Assembly (NCBI GenBank): GCA_900757265.1
Contig: CAAENW010000211.1
Coordinates: forward strand, 1 to 13,796
DNA: 13,796 nt
Direction of reading: 5' to 3'
Source: an uncultured Collinsella sp.
Lineage (GTDB): Bacteria; Actinomycetota; Coriobacteriia; Coriobacteriales; Coriobacteriaceae
Shown: positions 1-6,241 of the stretch, one piece after another
Layout: the number at the start of each line of letters is the position of its first letter
How positions within the stretch are numbered: position 1 is the stretch's first letter
Notes under the pieces: model-generated
Database searches by the model: none
Told to the model about the DNA's origin: nothing
What the model saw: only the letters and a program-made list of their open reading frames with translations
Translations under genes and position numbers: made by a program

Positions 1-4
1 GGCA

Positions 5-37
5 GGGGCTTTCGCACGGGGTTACCGCGAAAGCCCC
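5..37. terminator. Stem-loop upstream of the glycoside hydrolase
   Basis: Perfect 11-base inverted repeat: GGGGCTTTCGC at 5-15 and GCGAAAGCCCC at 27-37, with an 11-base loop. It lies 41 bases before the next start codon. No long T-run follows on the plus strand (only ATCCTTTAT near 51-59), so it could be a terminator of an upstream gene beyond the window edge or a structured 5' leader. The structure is plain in the sequence; its role is inferred. Confidence 0.45.
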
Positions 38-78
38 CGGCGGTTCGCAAATCCTTTATCAAACGAAAGGACATGCAG

Positions 79-1392
79 ATGAGTTTGGGAAAGCTGACCG
101 TCAACGGTCGCCAGGACGGCTTTTTGTGCGAGGGCAAACCGTTCTTCTGGTTTGCCGATACGTGCTGGAGCGCATTTACGAGCATTGCCGAGGATGACTG
201 GAACTACTACCTGACCCGCCGTGCCGAGCAGGGCATGAATGTGCTGCAGATCAACACGCTGCCGCAGTGGGACCGCTGCTGCCCCGACCTGGGCATTTGG
301 CCCTATGCCAGCGAGGACGGCGTGCACTTTGATTGGTCCCGTCCCAACCAGGCATATTGGGACCGCGCCGCCGCCATGTGCCGTGCTGCCGTCGAGCACG
401 GCATCCGTCCGGCGCTCGTGCTTATGTGGTGCAACTACGTGCCCGGTACCTGGGGTGCCAAGATCGCCGAGCGTTGCGGCGCCGAGGTTATGCCGCGTGA
501 GGAGGTCCGTGCCCACGTTGCCCGCGTCGTCGAGAACCTGGGCGAGTTCAACCCCGTCTACGTGGTGACGGGCGATACCGACTTTGCCGGCGACGAGGCG
601 ATCGCCTATTACGAGGACGCGCTCGACGAGGTCGTCAAGCGCGCGCCCGAGGCGCTGCGCACCATGCATATCAACCGCGCCAATCGCACCATTCCGGCGC
701 AGTATCTGGACCGTCTGGACTTTTATATGTTCCAGCCCGGCCACAACTACGAGGGCCAGCCCGAGGCATGGCGTCTGCCGCAGGACTTTATCGCCAACTA
801 CCCTAAAAAGCCGATGGTCAACTCTGAGCCTTGTTACGAGCAGATGGGTGCGTCGCGCAATGTGTACTGGCGCTTCACCGCGCAGGATTGCCGCGCGAGC
901 GTATGGTCGTCGATTCTTGCCGGCGCCAGTGCCGGCGTAACTTACGGCGCACACGGCGTTTGGAACTGGCAGACATCGCGCAGCCAAGGTTCGGTGCTGG
1001 GCGAGGGCTTTGACATGCCGTTCCGCTGGCAAGAGTGCCTGCAGTTTGCGGGTGTGTGGGACTTTGGCGCGATCGAGCACGTGCTTGCCGCCCTGGGCGC
1101 TACGGCTGCCGACGATGCACTTGCCGTGGTTCCGGCGCAGGAGCTCCTCGACGACGCGCGCGAGGCCATCCGTGTGGCGCGCGTTGGCGATCGCGTCGTC
1201 ACGTACCTGCCGCGCACCACGGCGCTCAAGTTTAAGCTCGACGGCGCGCGTGGCTGGACGGCGACGGTCCTCGACATGGAGGACAAGCGCATCGCAAAGC
1301 TGCCCGTCCGTGACAACGGTGACGGCACCGTGCGCGTGGCGCAGCATCCCTTTGAGCACGACGCGCTGGTGATCCTGGCCCCCGGGCGCTAA
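79..1392 (+). CDS. Apiosidase-like (DUF4038) glycoside hydrolase
   Basis: Probable glycoside hydrolase of the DUF4038/apiosidase-like TIM-barrel family (related to GH140), 437 aa. The N-terminus (NGR..FLCEGKPFFWFADTCWSAF) and the block around W-N-Y-Y-L-T-R-R..G-M-N-V-L-Q are typical of the barrel. Candidate catalytic acids are D166/D168 in GDTD and E250 in NSEPCYE, matching the Asp and Glu positions expected in the family. The last ~90 residues (from about VARVGDRVVTYLPR) resemble the small beta domain that often follows DUF4038 (collagen-binding-like domain 2). There is no signal peptide, so it probably acts in the cytoplasm on imported oligosaccharides or glycosides. I chose ATG 79 over the in-frame ATG 73 because AAAGGA at 66-71 is 7 bases from 79 but only about 1-2 from 73. 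Exact substrate is unknown. It stands alone, followed by a stem-loop at 1436. Confidence 0.85.
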   Translation: MSLGKLTVNGRQDGFLCEGKPFFWFADTCWSAFTSIAEDDWNYYLTRRAEQGMNVLQINTLPQWDRCCPDLGIWPYASEDGVHFDWSRPNQAYWDRAAAMCRAAVEHGIRPALVLMWCNYVPGTWGAKIAERCGAEVMPREEVRAHVARVVENLGEFNPVYVVTGDTDFAGDEAIAYYEDALDEVVKRAPEALRTMHINRANRTIPAQYLDRLDFYMFQPGHNYEGQPEAWRLPQDFIANYPKKPMVNSEPCYEQMGASRNVYWRFTAQDCRASVWSSILAGASAGVTYGAHGVWNWQTSRSQGSVLGEGFDMPFRWQECLQFAGVWDFGAIEHVLAALGATAADDALAVVPAQELLDDAREAIRVARVGDRVVTYLPRTTALKFKLDGARGWTATVLDMEDKRIAKLPVRDNGDGTVRVAQHPFEHDALVILAPGR

Positions 1393-1435
1393 CGGCTCTT
1401 CTCCAACATTTACAACCCAGTCCCTTTCATTAGGC

Positions 1436-1495
1436 TGCGACGGAATGGTTCCTGCATGACGGCTTTAAGCTGCCAAGGGGAGCCATTCCGTCGCA
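1436..1495. repeat. 60-base inverted repeat (terminator or MITE-like)
   Basis: TGCGACGGAATGGTTCC (1436-1452) pairs with GGAGCCATTCCGTCGCA (1479-1495): 17 pairs, 16 Watson-Crick and one G-U. The 26-base loop holds a smaller imperfect GGC..GCC hairpin (1461-1474). It lies 43 bases after the glycoside hydrolase stop and is followed by CTCTTTGTTT, so it could terminate that transcript. The stem is long for a simple terminator, and the element borders a mobile-element scrap region, so a small palindromic mobile element is also possible. Confidence 0.6.
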
Positions 1496-1504
1496 CTCTT
1501 TGTT

Positions 1505-1527
1505 TACTCATTGGGTACTCATTGGGT
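1505..1527 (+). repeat. Tandem TACTCATTGGG repeat
   Basis: The 11-mer TACTCATTGGG occurs twice back to back (1505-1515, 1516-1526), continuing into TGTTCC and then TTTTGTCAACC. The same 11-mer occurs at 3558-3568, inside the palindromic modules on the far side of the PadR block. The copies therefore bracket about 2 kb holding the IS110 relic and the PadR operon. No function is assigned. Confidence 0.6.
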
Positions 1528-1555
1528 GTTCCTATAGTTTTGTCAACCGTCGGGG

Positions 1556-1905
1556 CTACTCCCGGTAGGGCACCCGGTCGCGCATCACGGCGTATATCGC
1601 CCTGAGCCGCTTCCTCGCGACGGCCTTGAGCGCCCGCCCGTGCCCCATGCCCCGCGCCCTGCAGGCCCGGTAGTACTCGCCGTAGCGCCCCGACGACCTC
1701 ACCAGGCTGTTGCACGAGAAGATCAGCAGGGACTTGAGCCTCGCGTCGCCCCGCCTGGACGCCCTGACCGACCTCACCGACGTGCCGGAGCTCCTCACCC
1801 TCGGGGCTATGCCGCGGTACGAGGCCAGGTGGTCGTGGTCCGGGAACCTCGCGATGTCGAATGACACCGCGAGGTTCGCCGCCGTCCTCGGCGGCCTCGA
1901 CCCCC
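1556..1905 (-). pseudogene. IS110-family transposase, C-terminal relic
   Basis: The minus-strand frame ending at the TAG at 1556-1558 carries the C-terminal part of an IS110-family transposase (Transposase_20 domain). Visible blocks are PRTAANLAVS, FDIARFPDHDHLASYRGIAP, R-SSGTS, ASRRGDARLKSLL and the tail AVARKRLRAIYAVMRDRVPY. Only about 115 of the usual ~350-450 residues remain. The N-terminal DEDD catalytic domain is missing, and upstream of about 1905 the frame (open to 2008) no longer looks like the family. This is a dead fragment, not an active element. The upstream edge is approximate. Antisense frames over the same DNA are shadows. Confidence 0.78.
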
Positions 1906-2049
1906 GAGTGGGCGATCCCCACGCGCTAACGCCTGCAAACAAGGGGATTGCCAAGACGCCGCCGGGCACCTCCGTCATAGACGTGGAAGTGCGGCCGCGC
2001 TGAAGCACTGCGCGGTGTCTGCTCGCTTATGTGCGCATCACGAAGGAAG

Positions 2050-2245
2050 ACCAGATCGGTGAGCGGGATTGGCCCGAAGTCGAGAGATTCCCATCAGCCT
2101 CTCGTCGGTCGATGACCGGTTCACCACGCAGGAAGAGCGTGACGGAAGGTCTCGCAAAAAGGCTCCGAGCGCGGCGTGCTCATGCCCGTCGTGGTGCGCC
2201 CGAAGGGGGGGGACGGCTGCTACGAGCTCGATCATTTGCGAGGAG
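2050..2245 (+). pseudogene. Possible frameshifted ParB-like relic
   Basis: Two plus-strand frames together resemble the N-terminal ParB/Spo0J nuclease-like domain. One frame gives REIPISLSSVDDRF near 2081-2125. After a shift near 2135-2165, another gives SERGVLMPVVVRPK..DGCYEL at about 2168-2228, like the family pattern 'ESI.ERGVL.PVVVRP...GYE'. A run of eight G (2205-2212) lies inside. The similarity then stops and no intact frame exists. If correct, it is left over from a plasmid or conjugative element. The similarity is judged by eye and is weak. Apart from this, 1906-2231 shows nothing recognisable. Confidence 0.27.
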
Positions 2246-2495
2246 AAGACGAACCAGTCGTTGCAGATCCAATATGGATCTCGCCGACCTCGGCAAGCTG
2301 CTCGATGAGTGGAAGCCCTGTCGGGTCGTCTATTTCAACACCACCCAGAATGATGGTGTCATCGCGCAGGTCGATCTGCGTGTTGAGCACAGCGAGGTTA
2401 AAGCCGGAGGTCACAAATCCGATAGCAGCCAGGACGAGCCCCGTGGCAACAAGCCCACCCGCTACGGCAAGGTAAATCCTTTTTACGCTGGACAT
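2232..2495 (-). CDS. Short membrane-anchored protein, probably truncated third gene of the PadR operon
   Basis: 87 aa with an uninterrupted frame and a good ribosome site (GGAAGGAGTG about 8 bases before ATG at 2495). It has one N-terminal membrane segment (about residues 8-30, LAVAGGLVATGLVLAAIGFV), then FNLAVLNTQIDLRDDTIILGG and an acidic stretch. PadR-DUF1700 cassettes commonly have as third gene a membrane-anchored DUF4097-type beta-repeat protein of 200-300 aa. The present one looks like only its N-terminal part, ending in a low-complexity tail (TTGSSSPRK) that runs into the relic region. It starts 14 bases after the DUF1700 stop. The family assignment rests on context and on the N-terminus, so it is tentative. 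It may be non-functional. Confidence 0.55.
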   Translation of the reverse strand: MSSVKRIYLAVAGGLVATGLVLAAIGFVTSGFNLAVLNTQIDLRDDTIILGGVEIDDPTGLPLIEQLAEVGEIHIGSATTGSSSPRK

Positions 2496-2509
2496 GTTTG
2501 CACTCCTTC

Positions 2510-3142
2510 CTATGCCGTGAGCGGCGCCGCTTCGGCGCCCATGCGGCTCTTATTGCCTCGATCTTTCCAGAAGGGCGAAACGGCTTTCTTCGCCCAAAGG
2601 GCAGAGAGGCGCGCGATCTGCTTGGACGCCGTCCAGGCGCCGGCTCCCGTGAGGAGCGCCACACCGATGGAAGCGAATCCCATTCCCATCGAGGCCAAAA
2701 CGTACGGAACATGCCCGATAATGATGCCGTCCACGGCGAACAGGAGCCCTACCAGGCCCGCGCCCCCGAATGCCGCGGCCACGATCCACACGCAGAGCGC
2801 AAGAACCCAAATACAGATGTAGACTGCAGCGGCAACGGCGACGAACGCGAGCAGCAGCGGAATCCATACCGGAGAGCCCACGATGGCGAGCGCCCATAGA
2901 AGTGCCGTGCTCTTGCGCTTGGTCCTCGCGATCGCGCGCGGCACGGCGGGCAGTTCGTCGAGCGTTGCCTCGGCGACCTCACCGGGCGTGCCCATGGCGG
3001 CCACAGCCTCGGCCTCCGTCATGCCGTCCTCCATACGGTCGGCGATGGCCTCCGCGTAGAACTCCTGCGTTTCCTTTACCTGATCTGCCGGCAGGCAGGC
3101 CAGAAGCTCGCCCAGCCGGTTCAAGAACTCATCGCGCGTCAT
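2510..3142 (-). CDS. DUF1700 domain-containing membrane protein
   Basis: 210 aa. The N-terminal soluble part (MTRDEFLNRLGELLACLP, residues 1-60, with ETQEFYAEAIADRMEDGMTEAEAVAAMGTPGEVA) is the hallmark of DUF1700/HAAS-type proteins: a helical domain that binds a partner PadR-like regulator or membrane partner. Residues about 80-175 form several hydrophobic membrane segments. The start at 3142 is supported by GGAGGGG about 8 bases upstream and overlaps the end of padR by 14 bases, so the two are translationally coupled. The likely role is a membrane sensor or partner of the PadR regulator in an envelope-stress circuit. This is inferred from gene pairs in Bacillota and Actinomycetota; the ligand is unknown. 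Confidence 0.85.
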   Translation of the reverse strand: MTRDEFLNRLGELLACLPADQVKETQEFYAEAIADRMEDGMTEAEAVAAMGTPGEVAEATLDELPAVPRAIARTKRKSTALLWALAIVGSPVWIPLLLAFVAVAAAVYICIWVLALCVWIVAAAFGGAGLVGLLFAVDGIIIGHVPYVLASMGMGFASIGVALLTGAGAWTASKQIARLSALWAKKAVSPFWKDRGNKSRMGAEAAPLTA

Positions 3143-3449
3143 GGTGCGCCCCCTCCACGTAACGGTAGATCTCCTGCACGGATGGCCATTCGGCGAGGAA
3201 CTCGGCGATACGCTCGCGCCCGGCGTCCGTGATGCGGTAGTACCTCCGCAGCCGCCCGTTGTGCTCGGCGGAGCGCGCGGTGATGCAGCCCGCCTTCTCC
3301 AGGCGCTTGAGCAACGGATAGAGCGTGGATTCCGTGAGCCCCATACTCGCGGGCACGTCCTTCACGATCTGATAGCCGTAGGATTCCTCGCCCGAGACGG
3401 CCGCGAGCACGCAGGCCTCGAGGAAGCCGCGCTTCATCTGTGCCTCCAT
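3129..3449 (-). CDS. PadR-family transcriptional regulator
   Basis: 106 aa, the size of small PadR (PF03551) winged-helix repressors. MKRGFLEACVLAAVSGEESYGYQIVKDV, LTESTLYPLLKRLEKAGCI and the wing RLRRYYRITDAGRERI are textbook family blocks. The start at 3449 is preferred over upstream in-frame codons because AAAGGAGG lies about 8 bases before it. An ORF extension to 3515 would run through the promoter -35. It is the first gene of a three-gene minus-strand operon with DUF1700 and the 87-aa protein. Autoregulation is likely, since its own promoter (3487-3515) is overlapped by dyads. Confidence 0.92.
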   Translation of the reverse strand: MEAQMKRGFLEACVLAAVSGEESYGYQIVKDVPASMGLTESTLYPLLKRLEKAGCITARSAEHNGRLRRYYRITDAGRERIAEFLAEWPSVQEIYRYVEGAHHDAR

Positions 3450-3466
3450 CCGCACACCTCCTTTCG

Positions 3467-3504
3467 TAGTATACTGTGTAACACCTACTATATGACACAT
3501 AGTA
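3467..3504. promoter_or_regulatory. Dyads over the padR promoter, likely PadR operators
   Basis: Three inverted repeats lie in and just downstream of the promoter: TACTATATGACACATAGTA (3486-3504, 19-base imperfect dyad with arms TACTAT/ATAGTA and an inner TG-A-CA core), GTGTAACAC (3476-3484) and AGTATACT (3468-3475, perfect). The first covers the -10 and part of the spacer. The others sit around the transcription start. TAGTA/TACTA arms occur three times. Binding of the dimeric PadR here would block RNA polymerase. Operator identity is inferred from position and symmetry. Confidence 0.55.
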
Positions 3505-3515
3505 TATGATGTCAA
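3487..3515 (-). promoter_or_regulatory. Promoter of the padR operon
   Basis: On the minus strand: TTGACA (3510-3515), a 17-base spacer, then TATAGT (3487-3492). The -35 is perfect and the -10 differs at one base. The start codon is 38 bases past the -10. This is the strongest sigma-70-type promoter in the window. Confidence 0.85.
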
Positions 3516-3545
3516 CAGTTGTCGTATAGGGAGTCCGGTCTGTCT

Positions 3546-3653
3546 GTCCCCTGCGGGTACTCATTGGGGACGTACTTAAATGAGTACCCATCGCTCAAGG
3601 TGGCACCTGGGGACGTTCCTTATGTGCCGGCACTTTGGGACACTCCTTGTCAA
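3546..3653. repeat. Cluster of REP-like palindromic modules
   Basis: Module A: GGGTACTCATT (3555-3565) and AATGAGTACCC (3579-3589), a perfect 11-base stem with loop GGGGACGTACTTA. Module B: GGCAC (3602-3606) and GTGCC (3624-3628) around CTGGGGACGTTCCTTAT. Module C begins GGCAC (3629-3633) and continues TTTGGGACACTCCTTGTCAA without a closing arm. All share GG(T/C)AC ... TTGGG(G)AC ... (T/C)CTT. An inverted GTCCCC (3546-3551) faces GGGGAC (3566-3571). They resemble REP elements mobilised by REP-associated tyrosine transposases, but no such gene is in the window. Confidence 0.55.
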
Positions 3654-3733
3654 GGTTTTGTTCCATCGTGCGGGTTGCTATTTAACGTGCGACAATGCCG
3701 TGTGGAAATCGAAATGTCTCCTGGGGGCTATCT

Positions 3734-4411
3734 ATGCTGTACGAGTTTTGTGCCGAGAGCTTTGAGCGTGTGCCGGCGGCTATCGATGCCGGTGCTAAGC
3801 GCATCGAGTTGTGCGACAACCTTGCCGTCGGTGGTACCACGCCCTCGGCCGGCGTTATCAGCACTACGGTCAGCTATGCTCACGAGCATGACGCGCGAGT
3901 GATGTGCATGATTCGCCCGCGTGGCGGTGACTTTCACTACAACCAGGACGAGCTGCGCATGATGGAGATGGACTTGGGTCTTGCCGTGAGCGCCGGCGTT
4001 GACGGCCTGGTCTTTGGCTGCTGCAAGCCCTGTGCCGGCGGCTGGGCGCTCGACGAGCTCACCCTCGGCGCCCTCGTGATGGCTACGGGCTGCGCGACCG
4101 AGGAGTGCAAGCGCGGGGCCATCGATATCACCTTCCACATGGCCTTTGACCAGCTCTCGCTCGAGGCTCAGCTCGATGCCATTGACACACTCGCCGACTG
4201 CGGCATCACGCGCATCCTGACGCATGGTGGTGCTGCCGGAACGCCGATCGAGGACAACCTGGAGCACCTGTCGCGTCTTGTCGAGTATGCGGGCGACCGC
4301 CTGACCATTCTTCCCGGTGGCGGCATTTCCACGGCCAATCGCGATACCGTGGCGGCGGCACTGGGCGTCTCCGAACTCCATGGCACCAAGATCGTGCCGC
4401 TGGAGGTATAA
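3734..4411 (+). CDS. cutC: CutC-family copper homeostasis protein
   Basis: 225 aa TIM-barrel protein of the CutC family (usual length 210-250). Diagnostic blocks in order: FCAESFERVPAAIDAGAKRIELCDNLAVGGTTPS near the N-terminus, MIRPRGGDFHYNQDEL, ITFHMAFD, ITRILTHGG and ILPGGGIS near the C-terminus. CutC was linked to copper tolerance in E. coli, but its biochemical role is still unsettled. Start: the ATG at 3734 gives the normal family N-terminus (MLYEFCAES). The in-frame ATG at 3695 would add 13 atypical residues. The ribosome site is weak (CTGGGGG about 8 bases upstream). A C96-C97-x-x-C100 cluster follows the GLVFG block. The DUF4931 gene begins 3 bases after the stop, and the SD for it (GGAGG, 4402-4406) lies inside cutC, so they form one unit. 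No clear promoter was identified upstream; the REP-like cluster precedes it. Confidence 0.88.
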   Translation: MLYEFCAESFERVPAAIDAGAKRIELCDNLAVGGTTPSAGVISTTVSYAHEHDARVMCMIRPRGGDFHYNQDELRMMEMDLGLAVSAGVDGLVFGCCKPCAGGWALDELTLGALVMATGCATEECKRGAIDITFHMAFDQLSLEAQLDAIDTLADCGITRILTHGGAAGTPIEDNLEHLSRLVEYAGDRLTILPGGGISTANRDTVAAALGVSELHGTKIVPLEV

Positions 4412-4414
4412 CCC

Positions 4415-5212
4415 GTGGCGCTGGTATTTGACGTCCAGCAGGCGAGCGGTAAGCCCGACGATAATCGTCGCCCTGGCACCGCGTGCCCCTTTTGTGACAC
4501 GGAGGGGCTCGCCAACATCATCCAGCGCGATGGTGACTGCATCTGGCTCGAGAATAGGTTCAAGACCTTGCGCGCCACCCGTCAAACCGTGTTGATTGAA
4601 TCGGCAGATCACGATGCCGACTTGGTGACCTATGAGCCGGATGAACTCCACCATGTGATGCGGTTTGCTCTGGGCTGTTGGCAGCAGATGATCGATTCCC
4701 AGCAGTACCGCAGTGTACTCATGTATAAGAACAAAGGTCCGCTTTCGGGCGGCAGCCTCGTCCATCCACACATGCAGATTGTGGGCTTGGAACAGGAGGA
4801 CGGCTATGCGGCGCTGACCTTAGCCAACTTTGAAGGCATCGCTGTCTGGCAGCAGGGGAGAATCTCGGTCAACATCTCAACCGAACCGATTATGGGATTC
4901 TTTGAGGTCAACGTCTCGGCTCCACAGGGAATCGCCGCCAGCGACGACGCCCGCGACCAAGCCGAAGCGGACCTGTTTGCCGATGCGATTCAGGTGGCCC
5001 TGCGCTATATCCTGCACGAGCACCACGGCGGCCGCGCGGAGTCGTACAACTTGTTCTTCTACCACATGGACGGCCGGACCATTGCCAAGGCGCTTCCGCG
5101 TTGGGTGGTTTCGCCCTACTTTGTCGGCTATCGTTTGGCCCAGGTTAATGCCGAGACCACGCTCGATATCGATGCTGATCGCCTGCGTGCGCATCTGGAA
5201 ACGCTCGTATAG
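4415..5212 (+). CDS. DUF4931 protein (GalT/HIT-like)
   Basis: 265 aa, starting with GTG at 4415 (GGAGG 8 bases upstream). It belongs to DUF4931, relatives of galactose-1-phosphate uridylyltransferase in the HIT superfamily. Visible features: C24-P-F-C27, a likely half zinc site; WLENRFKTLRATRQTVLIES; SVLMYKNKGPLSGGSLVHPHMQIVGL with H117-P-H119-M-Q121, the equivalent of the GalT HPHxQ catalytic triad region; VNISTEPIMGFFEVNVS; and ESYNLFFYHMDGRT near the C-terminus. It is therefore probably a nucleotidyl transferase or hydrolase acting on a sugar phosphate or nucleotide. The substrate is not known for the family. Translational coupling to cutC suggests shared expression but does not reveal the function. 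Confidence 0.8.
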   Translation: MALVFDVQQASGKPDDNRRPGTACPFCDTEGLANIIQRDGDCIWLENRFKTLRATRQTVLIESADHDADLVTYEPDELHHVMRFALGCWQQMIDSQQYRSVLMYKNKGPLSGGSLVHPHMQIVGLEQEDGYAALTLANFEGIAVWQQGRISVNISTEPIMGFFEVNVSAPQGIAASDDARDQAEADLFADAIQVALRYILHEHHGGRAESYNLFFYHMDGRTIAKALPRWVVSPYFVGYRLAQVNAETTLDIDADRLRAHLETLV

Positions 5213-5214
5213 CA

Positions 5215-5244
5215 AGACTAACACCCGCGTAACGCGGACAGTCT
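5215..5244. terminator. Candidate bidirectional terminator
   Basis: Between the convergent stops of DUF4931 and the transporter: AGACT (5215-5219) pairs with AGTCT (5240-5244), and inside it CCGCG (5225-5229) pairs with CGCGG (5233-5237) around a 3-base loop. The two stems are separated by an asymmetric internal loop, and no T-run follows on either strand. Position favours a shared terminator, but strength is uncertain. Confidence 0.45.
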
Positions 5245-6241
5245 AGCGTCCCATGGCGTCGCGGCCGGCCTCGACGCGCTTGCGTTGGGCGGCGCGCTCC
5301 TCGCCGGTCAGTCGCTCAAAGAGATGTCCGATAACCGAGGCGAGCACCTGCTGAAACAGCGTTCCGCACATGACGGGAAACACGACTTCGCCTGGAAAGT
5401 ACTGCGTGGCGATGACGGCGCCCGAAGAGATGTTACGCATGCCGCAGGTAAAGCACATGGTGGTCGTCTCGCTATACGGCAGGTGCAACGCACGGGCGAC
5501 CAGAAAACCGACGACAAAGCCGCTGATGGCGAAGACCAAAATAAAGAGGGCGACTTCCAAGCGCTCAACATTCATGTGCAACACGTACTCGCTCATGGCG
5601 GTGGAGTTGGACGCGATGACCCCCATCATCATGAACTTGCAAGCGGGCGAGAGCGCGGGGGAGAGCTTCTCGTGTCCCCATCCACGTGTGAGCTCGTTGA
5701 TCACGATGCCGAGCACGGCGGGGATGGCGATCATAAAGGCCATGTCTTGCATCATGCTTGGCACATCGATCGAGACAGTGGCACCCAGCAAGAGCTTAAG
5801 CGTGAGCGGAATCGTCGCAGGGGAGATAACCGAGGACGTCAGGATGATGGTAAGCGCGAGCGGGCCGTTGCCGCCGAACATGCTAATCCACATAAAGGCA
5901 GTGACCGCCACGGGTACGCTGTACTCGAGCACGATGCCGCAGACAAGGTTGGGGTTGGAGCCAAAGAACAGCGATCCCATGGCATAAGCTGCTATGGGAA
6001 TAAACACCGCCGAGACGAGCAGCGCCAAAATCAAGTGCAGCGGACGGCGGAACACCTCAGCTACCTGGTGGAAGGTGTTACTGAGCGCGCCTTGGAACGT
6101 CATAAAGGCGAAGAGGGCGGGAACGATGGGCTTAAGTACGCCGATCTGCTGGGGAAAGAGCACGCCGAGCGTTACGCAAATCGGAACGATGACCTGCATA
6201 TGCCCTGCGAGGAACTTTCCCAGTCCAACCCATTGCTTCAT
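5243..6241 (-). CDS. Bile acid:sodium symporter-family (BASS) transporter
   Basis: 332 aa, almost entirely hydrophobic, with about nine or ten membrane segments starting near residue 10. Features typical of SBF/BASS proteins include the N-terminal FMTFQGAL block, VLEYSVPVAVTAF, an ASNSTAMSEYVL stretch and CFTCGMRNISSGAVIA (the family's conserved G-M-x-N segment) followed by ATQYFPGEVVFPVMCGTLFQQ. The C-terminus is a charged tail (EERAAQRKRVEAGRD). The probable role is sodium-coupled uptake or export of an organic anion; many bacterial members do not carry bile acids. Start ATG at 6241 with AAAGGAG 12 bases upstream. Transcribed divergently from recJ and convergent with DUF4931. Confidence 0.82.
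   Translation of the reverse strand: MKQWVGLGKFLAGHMQVIVPICVTLGVLFPQQIGVLKPIVPALFAFMTFQGALSNTFHQVAEVFRRPLHLILALLVSAVFIPIAAYAMGSLFFGSNPNLVCGIVLEYSVPVAVTAFMWISMFGGNGPLALTIILTSSVISPATIPLTLKLLLGATVSIDVPSMMQDMAFMIAIPAVLGIVINELTRGWGHEKLSPALSPACKFMMMGVIASNSTAMSEYVLHMNVERLEVALFILVFAISGFVVGFLVARALHLPYSETTTMCFTCGMRNISSGAVIATQYFPGEVVFPVMCGTLFQQVLASVIGHLFERLTGEERAAQRKRVEAGRDAMGR

Noticed and set aside
22..1359. Long minus-strand ORF (445 aa) antisense to the glycoside hydrolase
   Set aside because: Shadow frame created by strong third-position G/C bias. No family similarity, no ribosome site, and the plus strand carries a recognisable enzyme.
1410..1922. Minus-strand ORF (170 aa) across the IS110 relic
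   Set aside because: Out of frame with the transposase similarity and low in complexity (G, R, E, P rich). The real relic is in the frame ending at 1556.
1556..2008. Intact IS110-family element
   Set aside because: The catalytic N-terminal domain is missing and no second copy or element end can be identified. Only a C-terminal remnant is present.
2031..2822. Plus-strand ORF (263 aa) over the relic region and DUF1700
   Set aside because: It crosses unrelated sequence and lies antisense to the PadR operon genes. It has no family match or ribosome site.
3728..4771. Minus-strand ORF (347 aa) across cutC and DUF4931
   Set aside because: Antisense to two recognised, coupled genes. The composition is rich in H, R, G and A as expected of a shadow frame.
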